A stretch of DNA of 5,963 nucleotides from Maricaulis sp. (GTDB taxonomy: Bacteria; Pseudomonadota; Alphaproteobacteria; Caulobacterales; Maricaulaceae): NCBI GenBank assembly GCA_002694345.1, contig NZLV01000168.1:1-5963 (forward strand), written 5' to 3'. Shown in pieces: positions 5,915 to 5,963 of this stretch. How positions within the stretch are numbered: position 1 is the stretch's first letter; each line of letters starts with the position of its first letter. The position numbers and the translations under genes are program-made. Below the pieces are notes generated by a model, which had not been told where the DNA came from, ran no database searches, and saw nothing but the letters and a program-made list of their open reading frames with translations.

Positions 5915-5963
5915 ATGACTTCATCCCACAGCAATACCGTCACGCTTGAATCCAGCCTGATCG
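5915..5963 (+). CDS. Start of an unidentified gene, 3' end outside window
   Basis: An ATG at 5915 has AAGG (5903-5906) 8 nt upstream and opens a frame that continues to the window edge: 16 residues, MTSSHSNTVTLESSLI. The Ser/Thr-rich polar start is not a signal peptide and not a membrane segment. It is too short to assign a family. The gene runs in the same direction as the kyn-sda-DUF4386 genes, after a 189-bp spacer, so it likely has its own promoter. Confidence 0.6.
   Translation, partial: MTSSHSNTVTLESSLI

Overview
The window is a GC-rich piece of bacterial chromosome with densely packed, intact genes and no mobile element, tRNA, rRNA or CRISPR signal. The gene set and composition suggest an aerobic, heterotrophic alphaproteobacterium: a bacterial angiotensin-converting-enzyme-like peptidase, a short HupE/UreJ-type membrane protein, a kynurenine-pathway gene pair and an iron-sulfur L-serine deaminase. 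A relative of the marine Caulobacterales/Maricaulales is my best guess, but this is an inference from gene content, not a demonstrated placement.

Layout: (1) 1-498, the C-terminal 165 residues of an M2 (ACE-family) peptidyl-dipeptidase on +, closed by a strong intrinsic terminator at 515-548. (2) 553-1149, a six-helix HupE/UreJ-like membrane protein on -, convergent with the peptidase. (3) A 139-bp divergent intergenic region. (4) 1289-2137 kynA (tryptophan 2,3-dioxygenase) and 2155-3390 kynU (kynureninase), 17 bp apart and clearly one transcription unit. (5) 3504-4889 sdaA (L-serine ammonia-lyase, 4Fe-4S type), 113 bp after kynU. (6) A highly structured spacer, 4890-5026. (7) 5027-5725, a DUF4386-like six-helix membrane protein. 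(8) A 189-bp spacer with a GC-rich hairpin, a weak promoter candidate and several small hairpins. (9) 5915 to the window end, the first 16 codons of an unidentified gene.

Functionally the centre is amino-acid catabolism. KynA opens the indole ring of tryptophan to N-formylkynurenine. A formamidase, not encoded here, must make kynurenine. KynU then yields anthranilate plus alanine (or 3-hydroxyanthranilate from 3-hydroxykynurenine). SdaA turns serine into pyruvate and ammonia. The M2 peptidase would fit upstream, releasing dipeptides from peptides outside the cytoplasm, so the neighbourhood reads loosely as peptide and amino-acid use. Key catalytic residues of KynA, KynU and SdaA are all present, and no frame is broken. 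I see no convincing novel system. The points most worth checking are the missing formamidase, the structured RNA-like spacers, and the functions of the two membrane proteins.
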